A stretch of DNA of 27,682 nt, from positions 1 to 27,682 of the forward strand of contig CAWVUS010000031.1 in assembly GCA_963933195.1 (NCBI GenBank), read 5' to 3'. The notes below the pieces were generated by a model. That model was not told the origin of the DNA. It did not search any database and saw only the letters and a program-made list of their open reading frames with translations. The stretch is from UBA8437 sp963933195. GTDB taxonomy: Bacteria; Planctomycetota; Planctomycetia; Planctomycetales; Planctomycetaceae. Each line of letters begins with the position of its first letter. Within the stretch, counting starts at the first letter, position 1. Of the stretch, positions 1 to 7,335 are shown in pieces. The translations under genes were made by a program, and so were the position numbers.

Positions 1-404
1 AGAACAACTTCGCTCAACTGCGAGATTACCTCCCGCGGCTGAAGCACTGCCTGCTGGCGCTGATGGACGACCTCCGCGAACGCGGGCTCGAACAGGATGT
101 GTCGGTGGTCGTTTGGGGAGAGATGGGCCGCACACCTCGCATCAACGCCAATGGTGGCCGCGATCATTGGCCCCAGGTTGCCGGTTGCATCCTGGCCGGG
201 GGTGGCATGCAGATGGGCCAGGTGATCGGTTCGACCAATCGCTTTGCCGAAGTGGCCCAGGACCGACCGATTCACTACCAGCAGGTCCTGGCCACGCTCT
301 ACCGACAACTCGGACTCGACGTCCGCCACATCAAGCTGCCGGATTTCAGCGGACGACCACAGTACCTGGTCGAACACCGCGATGTGATTTCCGAGTTGAT
401 CTAA
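1..404 (+). CDS. DUF1501 family protein, C-terminal part (5' end outside the window)
   Basis: The open frame enters from the left edge (first full codon at base 3) and ends at the TAA at 402-404, so only the last 133 codons are present. The translation has typical DUF1501 tail motifs: an N-N-F-x-x-L-R-D-Y-L-P stretch at the edge, V-V-W-G-E-M-G-R-T-P-R-I-N, then G-G-R-D-H-W-P, A-G-G-G-M and a final L-P-D-F-S-G-R-P. DUF1501 proteins are exported proteins with an alkaline-phosphatase/sulfatase-like core. They are very abundant in planctomycetes, usually paired with DUF1549/DUF1553 proteins, and their biochemical role is not established. It points towards the minus-strand DUF1501 gene at 632-2056. 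Family assignment is confident; function is unknown. Confidence 0.9.
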   Translation, partial: NNFAQLRDYLPRLKHCLLALMDDLRERGLEQDVSVVVWGEMGRTPRINANGGRDHWPQVAGCILAGGGMQMGQVIGSTNRFAEVAQDRPIHYQQVLATLYRQLGLDVRHIKLPDFSGRPQYLVEHRDVISELI

Positions 405-411
405 CCGGCAA

Positions 412-631
412 CCGTCGCGACTGCTGGCCACAGGTGGTGTCGGTGTTGTGCACACGGCCAGGAACAGTGGTGGATTGCAGTGGCCGACAAAGAACCGCCA
501 CAGGCAATCGGCCGTTGCAGTCTTGAACTCCTTCCGATCGTGGGCATGAGCTGCCAGCAGATCGACGTAGGGAACCTTGAGCTTGTCCACCAGGCTCCGT
601 TCGTCGGGACATCCCATTTTCCACCAACGGA
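412..631 (-). pseudogene. Probable decayed C-terminal gene fragment between convergent DUF1501 genes
   Basis: On the minus strand, from right after the DUF1501 stop near 632 down to about 450, one frame reads as protein-like sequence. It includes W-W-K-M-G-C-P-D-E-R-S-L-V-D, then V-P-Y-V-D-L-L-A-A-H, and ends in F-F-V-G-H-C-N-P. That composition is unlike a random shadow frame, and the ending resembles the V-G-H-x-N-P tail seen in some planctomycete secreted proteins (from memory). It has no start codon of its own, because the stop of 632-2056 abuts it. After N-P the sequence stops looking coherent and runs into the plus-strand gene. I read it as a remnant of a deleted or frameshifted gene. 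I cannot name the family, and spacer DNA with an accidental open frame remains possible. Confidence 0.35.
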
Positions 632-2056
632 TCAAGCGATGATCTGATCCACCACCTCTCCATCGACGTCAGTCAAACGGAAATCCCTCCCGCCAAAACG
701 GTAAGTCAACCGAGTGTGATCCAGACCCAACAGGTGCAGGACAGTCGCATGCAGATCGTGAATATGCACCTTGTCCTCGGCCGCGAAATAGCCGTAGTCG
801 TCAGTGGCCCCATGAACGTGCCCCCCCCGGACTCCGCCACCAGCCATCCACATCGTGAAACCGCTGGGATTGTGATCCCGTCCGTTGTTGGCCGGTTTGT
901 CCTTCTCTTCAGCGGTTGGTGTCCGCCCAAATTCCCCACCCCACAAGACGAGGGTATCATCAAGTAAACCCCGCTGCTTCAAGTCCTTCAGCAGCCCGGC
1001 AATGGGACGATCGACTTCCAGGGCATTCTGTGGATGCCTCTGCAACAGATTCCCATGCTGGTCCCAGTGCCCCGATCCATTCTGATGGGTGACCTGGACC
1101 ATCCGAACCCCCCGCTCGATGAACCGTCTTGCCAGCAAACACTGGTGACCGAAGTCCCGAGTCGATTTCTCGTCGATCCCATACAGCCTTTGCGTGGCCT
1201 CGGTTTCTTCCGACGTGTCCTGTACCCCAGGAGCCGACGCCTGCATCCGAAAGGCCAATTCCAGCGACTGGATTCTCGCCTCAAGGTTTGAGTCGTCTTC
1301 GGCGTCACGTCGGTGACGCCGATTCAGGTCCTGAACAAAATCCAGTTGCAATCTCTGTCGTGCCGATGACATCCGTGCCCGAATATGCTCGAACTTCGCC
1401 TGTCCCACCTCGCTTCCGGCCCGTCCCAATGGTGTGCCCTGATGAATCGCCGGCAGGAACGCCGCCCCGTAGTTGTTGACGCCACCGTGGAACATCGTCG
1501 GAGAGATCGTGACAAAGGCCGGAAGATTCTGGTTCTCCGTCCCCAGGCCGTAGGACAACCAGGAACCGAGGCTGGGACGAATGAATGTGTCGCTACCGGT
1601 GTGCATTTTGAGAGTGGCTCCGCCGTGTGCGGGATTCGTTCCGTGCAAGGACCGAATCACGCAGAGATCGTCGGCACAGCCGGCAATGTGCGGAAACAAT
1701 TCGCTGACATCGAGACCCGACTGCCCATGGCGGCGAAATGCCCAGGGCGAAGCAAACAACGTGTTGTTGCTTTCACCGATCGAATGAAACAGCAACCGCG
1801 GACGGTCGATCGGAAGTGGCTTTCCGTGATCCTTCTGCAATTGTGGCTTTGGATCAAAGGTGTCCACTTGCGATGGCCCCCCCTTCATAAACAGGAAGAT
1901 CATCCGCTTGGCACGCGGCTGCAATTGCGACACGGGCCCCTCCTCGGGCCGAGCCCCGATCGACGCGTCTGCCAGGATCGACGAGAGCGCCAAGCTGCCA
2001 AAACCAATGTTGCAGCGACGCAACATCAGGCGGCGAGAGATTTCAGGCCCATTCAT
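632..2056 (-). CDS. DUF1501 family protein, probable Tat-exported
   Basis: The protein is 474 residues from the ATG at 2056. I chose this start because it sits 19 bases after the stop of the upstream gene and gives an N-terminus with S-R-R-L-M-L-R-R followed by a hydrophobic run (G-F-G-S-L-A-L-S-S-I-L-A), a Tat-type signal as is usual in the family. A longer start at 2092 would overlap the upstream gene. Family motifs in order: F-M-K-G-G-P-S-Q-V-D-T-F-D-P-K-P near residue 55-70, N-P-A-H-G-G-A, W-G-G-E-F-G-R-T-P, N-G-R-D-H-N-P, and H-L-L-G-L-D-H near the end. It follows the DUF1549/1553 gene, the standard planctomycete pairing, so the two are probably co-transcribed and act together outside the cytoplasm. 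The molecular function of the pair is unknown. Confidence 0.9.
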   Translation of the reverse strand: MNGPEISRRLMLRRCNIGFGSLALSSILADASIGARPEEGPVSQLQPRAKRMIFLFMKGGPSQVDTFDPKPQLQKDHGKPLPIDRPRLLFHSIGESNNTLFASPWAFRRHGQSGLDVSELFPHIAGCADDLCVIRSLHGTNPAHGGATLKMHTGSDTFIRPSLGSWLSYGLGTENQNLPAFVTISPTMFHGGVNNYGAAFLPAIHQGTPLGRAGSEVGQAKFEHIRARMSSARQRLQLDFVQDLNRRHRRDAEDDSNLEARIQSLELAFRMQASAPGVQDTSEETEATQRLYGIDEKSTRDFGHQCLLARRFIERGVRMVQVTHQNGSGHWDQHGNLLQRHPQNALEVDRPIAGLLKDLKQRGLLDDTLVLWGGEFGRTPTAEEKDKPANNGRDHNPSGFTMWMAGGGVRGGHVHGATDDYGYFAAEDKVHIHDLHATVLHLLGLDHTRLTYRFGGRDFRLTDVDGEVVDQIIA

Positions 2057-2075
2057 CACGCAAACCCCGTGTGCT

Positions 2076-4130
2076 TCAGTCCAGGTAGACAAATTCGTTG
2101 GACACCATCAATGCCTGGCAGAAGGCCTGCCAGGCGCTGGCCAGCCGAGCTTCTTGAGACTGTTCCGGTGACAATGTTTGTTCAAATCGCCTCAGGAACT
2201 CGCTGGCTCGCCCCACCTCAACTTTCCCCGGAATTCGTCCGTAGGCGGATTCGTACGATAAGCCGATTCGTTGAACCTCGGTCAGCGACGAGTCTTGTAG
2301 CATGCGAACGGCCATCGCCTGGCTGCATCGAGCCACCAGTTCGCTGTTCATCATCAACAGCAACTGGGGAGGAACTGTCGTGGTCGCACGTCGCCCTGAC
2401 ACCAGGCTGGGACTGGGGAATTCAAACGTCTGGAACAGCGAATACACCTTGTTGCGAATTACCGGCTGGTAAATCGAACGACGTGAATTCGTGTAACTGA
2501 CCAGGTGACGACCAGTCTTGGCATCGTTGACGTATTGCCGCGGCTTGAGATTCAACAGAGTTCCGCCCATCTCCGAATCCATGAGCCCGGACACGGCCAA
2601 TAACGAATCTCGAATCTCTTCGGCCGCCAGCCGACGCCGAGGAAATCCAACCGCCGCACACAAAGAAGCCGGCAATGCGTGCCCGGACTCATCGTCCGCC
2701 GCCCGTTCCCTTTGGCCCGCACTCCGATACGCACGAGAGAGCAGGATCAATCGACTCAAACGTTTGATCGACCACTCCATTCGAACCAATTCCGAAGCCA
2801 ACCAGTCCAACAGTTTTGGGTCCGCTGGCCTCGCCCCCAGTTCCCCGAAATTGTCGGGAGTCTGGACCAACCCGACACCAAAATGCCATTGCCAGATCCG
2901 ATTGACGATCACCCGACTCGTCAACGGATGCCGCGAGTCCGTGATCCAACGAGCCAATTGCAACCGACCACTTTCACCGGGGCCGATACCCGCTACGGCC
3001 ACCTGCCGCGACAGGATTTTTGGAAGACCACGCCGGACCTCCTCGCCCAGTTCCAGGTGGCTGCCACGGATGTGAATCCGCAAATTCTTCGGACTCCCCT
3101 CCTCGACACACATCACCGACTCCACAACCGGCTTCGCCGACCCCAGGGCGGAAAGAGTGATCTCTCGTTCCAACCAGTAGCCGTCTCCCTTTCCCCGCTT
3201 GTCGACAATCTGCTTCATCGTCCGGGTGCTCTTGAAGATGCCGGCCAACGCGTAATAGTCCGCCGTGGTGATGGGATCGAACTTGTGGTCGTGACAACGC
3301 GCACATTCCAGTGTCAGTCCCAACAGAGCCTTTCCCAACGTCGCGACCTGGTCATCGATGATGTCCATCTCCATCTTCACCGGGTCCACTTCCCGCAACC
3401 CCTTGGGCCCCAGTGCCAGAAATCCCGTGGCGCGGAGTCGGTCAGCTGCCCGGGCCGCCACTCGCCGCGTCCAGGTTGTTTTTTCAATCTGAACTGGACG
3501 TTCCGGTTCCGGAAGCAGGTCACCTGCCAACTGCGACTGCACAAATTCGTCGAACGCCAGGTCACCATTGAATGCGTCAACGACGTAATCACGAAAATGG
3601 TACGCGTTGACCAATGCCCGGTTTTCATCCAGGCCGTTGGAATCCGCGTACCGAGAGATGTCCAGCCAGTGCCTGCCCCACCGTTCTCCGTAACGTGGAG
3701 AGGCCAACAGACGGTCAACCACCCGTTCAATCGCATCGGGCGAGTCGTCCGCCACAAAACGTCTCAACTCCGCGGGGGTTGGCGGTAGACCGGTCAGGTT
3801 GAACGTCGCACGCCTGAGAAACATCCGTCGTTCAACCGTGGCAACGGGCCTCTGCCGGTTCGCCTCCAGACGCGACAAAAGGAAATTGTCGATCGGATTC
3901 AGCGGCCATTCACGATTTCGAGTCACAGGCACCGATGGACGACACACCGGCTGGAACGACCAATGTTTCTCACCGGACTCGTCCTGACCAACCACCGTTG
4001 CCGGGACGTTTCCCAAAACAACAGCAAGCACCGAAACGAATAATAAACCGACGAGGGATTTCTCCTCTTCACAAATTGCGAGGGTCAACTTCCTCGGCCG
4101 AAACCTCGCACTCTCTTGACCGAGTTGCAT
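2076..4130 (-). CDS. DUF1549 and DUF1553 domain protein (planctomycete paired secreted protein)
   Basis: About 684 residues from the ATG at 4130. The start is uncertain: a TTG at 4184 extends it, and a TTG at 4088, preceded by GAGGAAG, would put the hydrophobic segment (S-L-V-G-L-L-F-V-S-V-L-A-V-V-L-G) closer to the N-terminus as a signal peptide. The N-terminal half is DUF1549: I-D-x-F-L-L-S-R-L, R-R-A-T-F-N-L-T-G-L-P-P-T-P, Y-G-E-R-W-G-R-H-W-L-D, R-Y-A-D-S-N-G and C-A-R-C-H-D-H-K-F-D-P-I. The last includes a CxxCH that could bind haem or metal. The C-terminal half is DUF1553: R-x-x-L-A-R-W-I, V-N-R-I-W-Q-W-H-F-G-x-G-L-V, R-P-A-D-P-K-L-L-D-W-L-A, R-R-R-L-A-A-E-E-I-R-D, ending in A-L-M-V-S-N-E-F-V-Y. 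The N-terminal cytochrome (PSCyt1) domain found in many relatives is absent. It heads a two-gene unit with the DUF1501 gene. Confidence 0.88.
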   Translation of the reverse strand: MQLGQESARFRPRKLTLAICEEEKSLVGLLFVSVLAVVLGNVPATVVGQDESGEKHWSFQPVCRPSVPVTRNREWPLNPIDNFLLSRLEANRQRPVATVERRMFLRRATFNLTGLPPTPAELRRFVADDSPDAIERVVDRLLASPRYGERWGRHWLDISRYADSNGLDENRALVNAYHFRDYVVDAFNGDLAFDEFVQSQLAGDLLPEPERPVQIEKTTWTRRVAARAADRLRATGFLALGPKGLREVDPVKMEMDIIDDQVATLGKALLGLTLECARCHDHKFDPITTADYYALAGIFKSTRTMKQIVDKRGKGDGYWLEREITLSALGSAKPVVESVMCVEEGSPKNLRIHIRGSHLELGEEVRRGLPKILSRQVAVAGIGPGESGRLQLARWITDSRHPLTSRVIVNRIWQWHFGVGLVQTPDNFGELGARPADPKLLDWLASELVRMEWSIKRLSRLILLSRAYRSAGQRERAADDESGHALPASLCAAVGFPRRRLAAEEIRDSLLAVSGLMDSEMGGTLLNLKPRQYVNDAKTGRHLVSYTNSRRSIYQPVIRNKVYSLFQTFEFPSPSLVSGRRATTTVPPQLLLMMNSELVARCSQAMAVRMLQDSSLTEVQRIGLSYESAYGRIPGKVEVGRASEFLRRFEQTLSPEQSQEARLASAWQAFCQALMVSNEFVYLD

Positions 4131-4498
4131 TGCCGTACCAATTCGAATTGATGGAAGTCGCTCATCGGCCCCACAACTCCGCAACCAACCGGCTGCGGAT
4201 CAACATGAGAACGACGAGGCTGTTGCCAACAGTAATCCGTGCCTTACCGCCATTCAAACCTTTCCCGATCCGGCCCGGTTGCCCCCCGCCTCCCACGAAC
4301 ACACCAACAAGGTCTAACCCGAAATCCATCTTCCATCGGCCTGCCCCTCCCTTGGAGCATCAAAACAAACGGCCCGCCTCATTTTTTGAGTTTTTTCTTT
4401 CAACAAGGTGGACAACACAACACACCAAACCTATAAACGCAGAGTGAACGTTTTGAACGTTTTAATTAGACGGGAATTAGACAACGAAAGTGCGACCC
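4131..4498. other. Intergenic region between divergent genes; no gene seen
   Basis: This stretch separates the minus-strand DUF1549/1553 gene from the plus-strand PQQ-like gene. I see no coding signal in any frame. It contains T-rich runs at about 4381-4400 and the promoter-like element listed separately at 4410-4459. Promoters for both flanking genes probably lie here; none is recognisable on the minus strand. Confidence 0.6.
4410..4459 (+). promoter_or_regulatory. Candidate promoter/operator of the PQQ-like gene, shared with the lipid operon
   Basis: TATAAACGCAGAGTGAAC at 4432-4449 matches 16 of 18 positions of 7222-7239, upstream of the FAD/Cfa operon. GGACA begins at 4410, the same 17-base distance from TATAAA as GGAAC at 7200. 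The 11-mer CGTTTTGAACG (4449-4459) recurs exactly at 7271-7281. TGAACGTTT is repeated in tandem at 4445 and 4454 with a 9-base period. TATAAA with the GGA box could be a -10/-35 pair; the TGAAC elements could be a binding site for a shared regulator. The similarity is seen directly; the role is inferred. Confidence 0.45.
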
Positions 4499-5746
4499 AT
4501 GCGCAAACCTGTCCTTCTGGCACTGCTTGCCACCCTGAGTTCCACGGCCTTTTCAGCGGACTGGCCACAATGGCGTGGTCCGTCGAGGGATGGACGAATC
4601 ACCAGTTCGATGGCATGGCCCAACTCGTTAGATCAAGACCACCTGCAGCGCACGTGGCGCTCAAAACTCGGTCCAAGTTATTCAGGACCAATCGTCGTCG
4701 GATCCAGGGTTTTCGTAACTGAAACCCGGGACAAGTCACACGAAACGGTCGTGGCGTTCGACCGCCAGACCGGCAGGAAACTTTGGGAAACCCAGTGGCG
4801 TGGCGCCATGAAAGTCCCTTTCTTCGCAGCGTCCAATGGGAGCTGGATTCGATCGACACCAGCCTGTGATGGGAAACGCATTTACATCCTGGGGATGCGT
4901 GACGTCCTGGTGTGCCTGAACGCGGCAACAGGGAAAGAACTCTGGCGGATCGACTTCGTCAAAAAATACCGGTCAGCGCTGCCAAGTTTTGGTGCGGTGT
5001 GCTCGCCAATTCTTGATGGAGATCATCTCTATCTCCAGGCCGGTTCGTCTGTACTCAAAATCGAAAAGGCAACTGGAAATGTTGCCTGGAGATCCGGTGG
5101 CTCGGGGCAAAAGAGAAGTTTGTTTGGGAGCGGAATGACTTCCAGTGCCTTTTCGTCTCCGGTGATTGAGACCATTGATGGCCAGCGACAACTGATCGTC
5201 CAGGGACGCAACTCATTGGGCGGACTGGACCTCAAGGCCGGAACACCTCTCTGGTCGGTCAAGATCCCTGCCTTCCGCGGCATGAACATCCAGACACCAC
5301 TTCTGGTCGACGGAAAACTCTTCACCAGTTCCTATGGGGGTGGATCATTTCTTTTCGACGTCAATCGCACCGGAAGCCAGTTCAACGTCACCCAGCAATG
5401 GAAGAGCACAATACAGGGGTACATGTCGTCCCCGATCAAGATCGACGGGCACGTCTACTTGCATCTGAGGAACCAGCGGTTCACCTGCATCGACCCCAAG
5501 ACTGGCAAGACCAGATGGACAACGAGACCGTTCGGAAAATACTGGAGCATGGCCAGCAACGGCCGACAAATCCTTGCACTCGATCAGCGCGGCGACCTGC
5601 TGTTGATCGATGCCAACCCCAAAGCGTTCAAAAAGGTGTCTTCCCGACATCTCAGCGACTCGCCAACCTGGGCCCACCTCGCCGTGGCCGGCGACGAACT
5701 TTTTGTCCGGGATCTCGACGGAATTTCCGCCTACTCGTGGAAGTGA
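4499..5746 (+). CDS. Secreted PQQ-like beta-propeller protein
   Basis: About 415 residues from the ATG at 4499; a GTG at 4490 would add three residues. A short signal peptide (M-R-K-P-V-L-L-A-L-L-A-T-L-S-S-T-A-F-S-A) is followed by D-W-P-Q-W-R-G-P-S-R-D-G, the usual mature start of planctomycete PQQ-like propellers. Blade repeats follow: V-A-F-D-R-Q-T-G-R-K-L-W-E, C-L-N-A-A-T-G-K-E-L-W-R, I-E-K-A-T-G-N-V-A-W-R, L-D-L-K-A-G-T-P-L-W-S and C-I-D-P-K-T-G-K-T-R-W. Such proteins share the fold of quinoprotein dehydrogenases and BamB, but most lack evidence of PQQ binding or catalysis. It stands alone, converging on the dehydratase gene at 5788 with a 41-base gap. Its upstream region resembles that of the lipid operon at 7336, which hints at a role in the same response. 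Exact function unknown. Confidence 0.85.
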   Translation: MRKPVLLALLATLSSTAFSADWPQWRGPSRDGRITSSMAWPNSLDQDHLQRTWRSKLGPSYSGPIVVGSRVFVTETRDKSHETVVAFDRQTGRKLWETQWRGAMKVPFFAASNGSWIRSTPACDGKRIYILGMRDVLVCLNAATGKELWRIDFVKKYRSALPSFGAVCSPILDGDHLYLQAGSSVLKIEKATGNVAWRSGGSGQKRSLFGSGMTSSAFSSPVIETIDGQRQLIVQGRNSLGGLDLKAGTPLWSVKIPAFRGMNIQTPLLVDGKLFTSSYGGGSFLFDVNRTGSQFNVTQQWKSTIQGYMSSPIKIDGHVYLHLRNQRFTCIDPKTGKTRWTTRPFGKYWSMASNGRQILALDQRGDLLLIDANPKAFKKVSSRHLSDSPTWAHLAVAGDELFVRDLDGISAYSWK

Positions 5747-5787
5747 CCGGAACATCACCAGGGATTCGGCAACGCGGTCTCGCGTGA

Positions 5788-6231
5788 TCACTCTTCGGAA
5801 ACTGGCGAAGGCACCGCCGTGGTAACAAAGTCCAGGGAGGCACACACACGGCCGTCAACTCGAACAGTTCCTCGCAAAAAGAACGCATCCTGAACCCGAT
5901 CAGACAATTTCACTTCAATATCCAACCGATCACCCGGACGCACCATTTTCCGGAAACGCACGTTGTTCATTCCGGTTGCCACCGGGATCCTGCCATCGAT
6001 GGAGACCCCCAGGTTGGCAATCAAAATGGCAGATGCCTCCAGACACGCCTCACACAGAACCACACCGGGGAGTAAAGGGAAGTCGGGATAATGCCCCTTG
6101 AAGATTGGCAATTCGGGCGCCAGGAACTTTTGAGCACTGATTGTTGAATCTGTCATTTCAACAACGTCATCAATCCACAACCACGGATCCCGGTTGGGGA
6201 TCATCTCCCGCCACTCAGCCGAATCAACCAC
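5788..6231 (-). CDS. FabZ/FabA-like hot-dog 3-hydroxyacyl-ACP dehydratase family protein
   Basis: 147 residues, about FabZ length. The N-terminus I-P-N-R-D-P-W-L-W-I-D-D-V parallels FabZ I-P-H-R-Y-P-F-L-L-V-D-R-V. The catalytic region reads G-H-Y-P-D-F-P-L-L-P-G-V-V-L-C-E-A, keeping the active-site histidine (GHYP) and the acidic residue (CEA) of the family. A-T-G-M-N-N-V-R-F-R-K-M-V-R-P-G-D matches the conserved strand and turn after it. The start is GTG at 6231, supported by GAGGTG just upstream, inside the end of the regulator gene. The 12-base gap to the regulator indicates co-transcription. The expected reaction is dehydration of a 3-hydroxyacyl thioester, possibly ACP-bound. Being outside a fab cluster and beside lipid-modifying genes suggests a specialised acyl-chain step rather than housekeeping fatty acid synthesis; that is inference. 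Confidence 0.78.
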   Translation of the reverse strand: MVDSAEWREMIPNRDPWLWIDDVVEMTDSTISAQKFLAPELPIFKGHYPDFPLLPGVVLCEACLEASAILIANLGVSIDGRIPVATGMNNVRFRKMVRPGDRLDIEVKLSDRVQDAFFLRGTVRVDGRVCASLDFVTTAVPSPVSEE

Positions 6232-6243
6232 GCAAACACCTCG

Positions 6244-7143
6244 TCAGTTCGTTTCACCTGAATCATCCCGAGACAACACCAGACGCGAGAAATCCTCCAG
6301 ATGTTGCATCGAATCACAATGCGTCGAATACCGGACACGACGGCGCAACGTCTTGTTCAAGACTGGCCCTCCTATCACCAGGACGGCTCCGAGCGATTCC
6401 GTGACGCCGAAGAGTTCATTCATCTCCTCAACGAATCGGTCTTCGTCCCGCACCACCGAGACCCCCAACCACACCAGGCGTGGCTGAATCGCCTGCACGG
6501 CGGACCGAACAGTTTCGAAGGGAAGCATGTTCCCCAGGGACTGTGCATTCCAGCCGGTGTCTCGCAACACAAGTTCCGCCATGCCGACCGCCAGTGTATA
6601 GGGGTCCCCGTCCAGCGTGCCGCCAATCGCTCGAGGCAATTGAGAATCCGGATGAGGAATCACTTCGGAGAACCGGTGGATCAACCTCATGGCGACTTCG
6701 CAACCACGACGCTCGTGGTAAACCTCGACATCGCCACAGTCCCACTTGTCGCCAACATCGTGAAAAGCAGCGGCCAGCAGTTGATCGCAAATCACACTGA
6801 TCGAATGACCTGCCAGGTACAGATCAAAAGCAACTTGTTGACACATCCTTTCGTCACCAGACACCAATGCATCTCCGAAGCGAGCTCGGGCACGGTCAAT
6901 CGTCCATTGGGTTTGGCCTGTGGTCGCCGGCAACCCAACAACCCCAGGATCGCGCAACTCGTAACCACCATCACGGATAAAGGACATCACCGAGTTGAGC
7001 CGCAACCGACGATGTCCCCCCGCCGTTTTTTCAAACTGGATCTTCCCCTGGTCGCACCATCGTTTCAGGGACGATTCACTGACACCGATCGCCCGGGCCA
7101 CCTGCTTGGGCGACAACAGATCATTCGTTGATTTCGCAGCCAT
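6244..7143 (-). CDS. CarH/LitR-like MerR regulator with degenerate cobalamin-binding domain
   Basis: 299 residues from the ATG at 7143; a TTG at 7176 would add 11. Residues 8-65 are a MerR/excisionase-type helix-turn-helix (L-L-S-P-K-Q-V-A-R-A-I-G-V-S-E-S-S-L-K-R-W, then T-A-G-G-H-R-R-L). Residues about 80-160 form the helical bundle, and about 170-290 the B12-binding-like Rossmann domain (I-G-G-T-L-D-G-D at the start, V-L-V-I-G-G-P-V-L-N near the end). In CarH proteins light is sensed through adenosylcobalamin. Counting against Thermus CarH (numbering from memory), Trp131 and Glu141 are kept (W134, E144), but His132, His142 and the lower-ligand His177 correspond to D135, R145 and Y182. B12 binding in the usual base-off/His-on form is therefore doubtful. 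It is divergent to the operon starting at 7336, the usual position for a regulator of that operon, and co-transcribed with the dehydratase. Confidence 0.82.
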   Translation of the reverse strand: MAAKSTNDLLSPKQVARAIGVSESSLKRWCDQGKIQFEKTAGGHRRLRLNSVMSFIRDGGYELRDPGVVGLPATTGQTQWTIDRARARFGDALVSGDERMCQQVAFDLYLAGHSISVICDQLLAAAFHDVGDKWDCGDVEVYHERRGCEVAMRLIHRFSEVIPHPDSQLPRAIGGTLDGDPYTLAVGMAELVLRDTGWNAQSLGNMLPFETVRSAVQAIQPRLVWLGVSVVRDEDRFVEEMNELFGVTESLGAVLVIGGPVLNKTLRRRVRYSTHCDSMQHLEDFSRLVLSRDDSGETN

Positions 7144-7199
7144 CCAGTTTCCCGACTCACCCGCCGATATTTTCAATCAATGACAACGTCACTGCTCCA

Positions 7200-7281
7200 G
7201 GAACAAACACCCTCACCCTTTTATAAACGCGGACTGAACTCTTGTCAGTGCACGAACCACGTGTTTTGGCCGTTTTGAACG
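7200..7281 (+). promoter_or_regulatory. Candidate promoter/operator of the lipid-modification operon
   Basis: This lies in the 192-base gap between the divergent regulator and the operon. TATAAACGCGGACTGAAC at 7222-7239 matches 16 of 18 positions of 4432-4449 upstream of the PQQ gene. GGAAC at 7200-7204 sits 17 bases before TATAAA, a possible -35/-10 pair. CGTTTTGAACG at 7271-7281 is identical to 4449-4459. Between them are the small palindromes GTGCAC (7249-7254) and CACGTG (about 7258-7263). The MerR-type regulator next door is the obvious candidate ligand. The motif repeat is seen; the function is inferred. Confidence 0.5.
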
Positions 7282-7335
7282 ACATTCATTGTTTTCCGCC
7301 AGTTTCCCCCACACCCCGTACCATCAGTCAATGTC

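Noticed and set aside
1385..2500. Open frame on the plus strand spanning two minus-strand genes
   Set aside because: It crosses the boundary of two convincing genes and has the composition of an antisense artefact.
5747..5787. CGCG-GTCT-CGCG hairpin as terminator between convergent genes
   Set aside because: A four-base stem without a T-tract is too weak to call.
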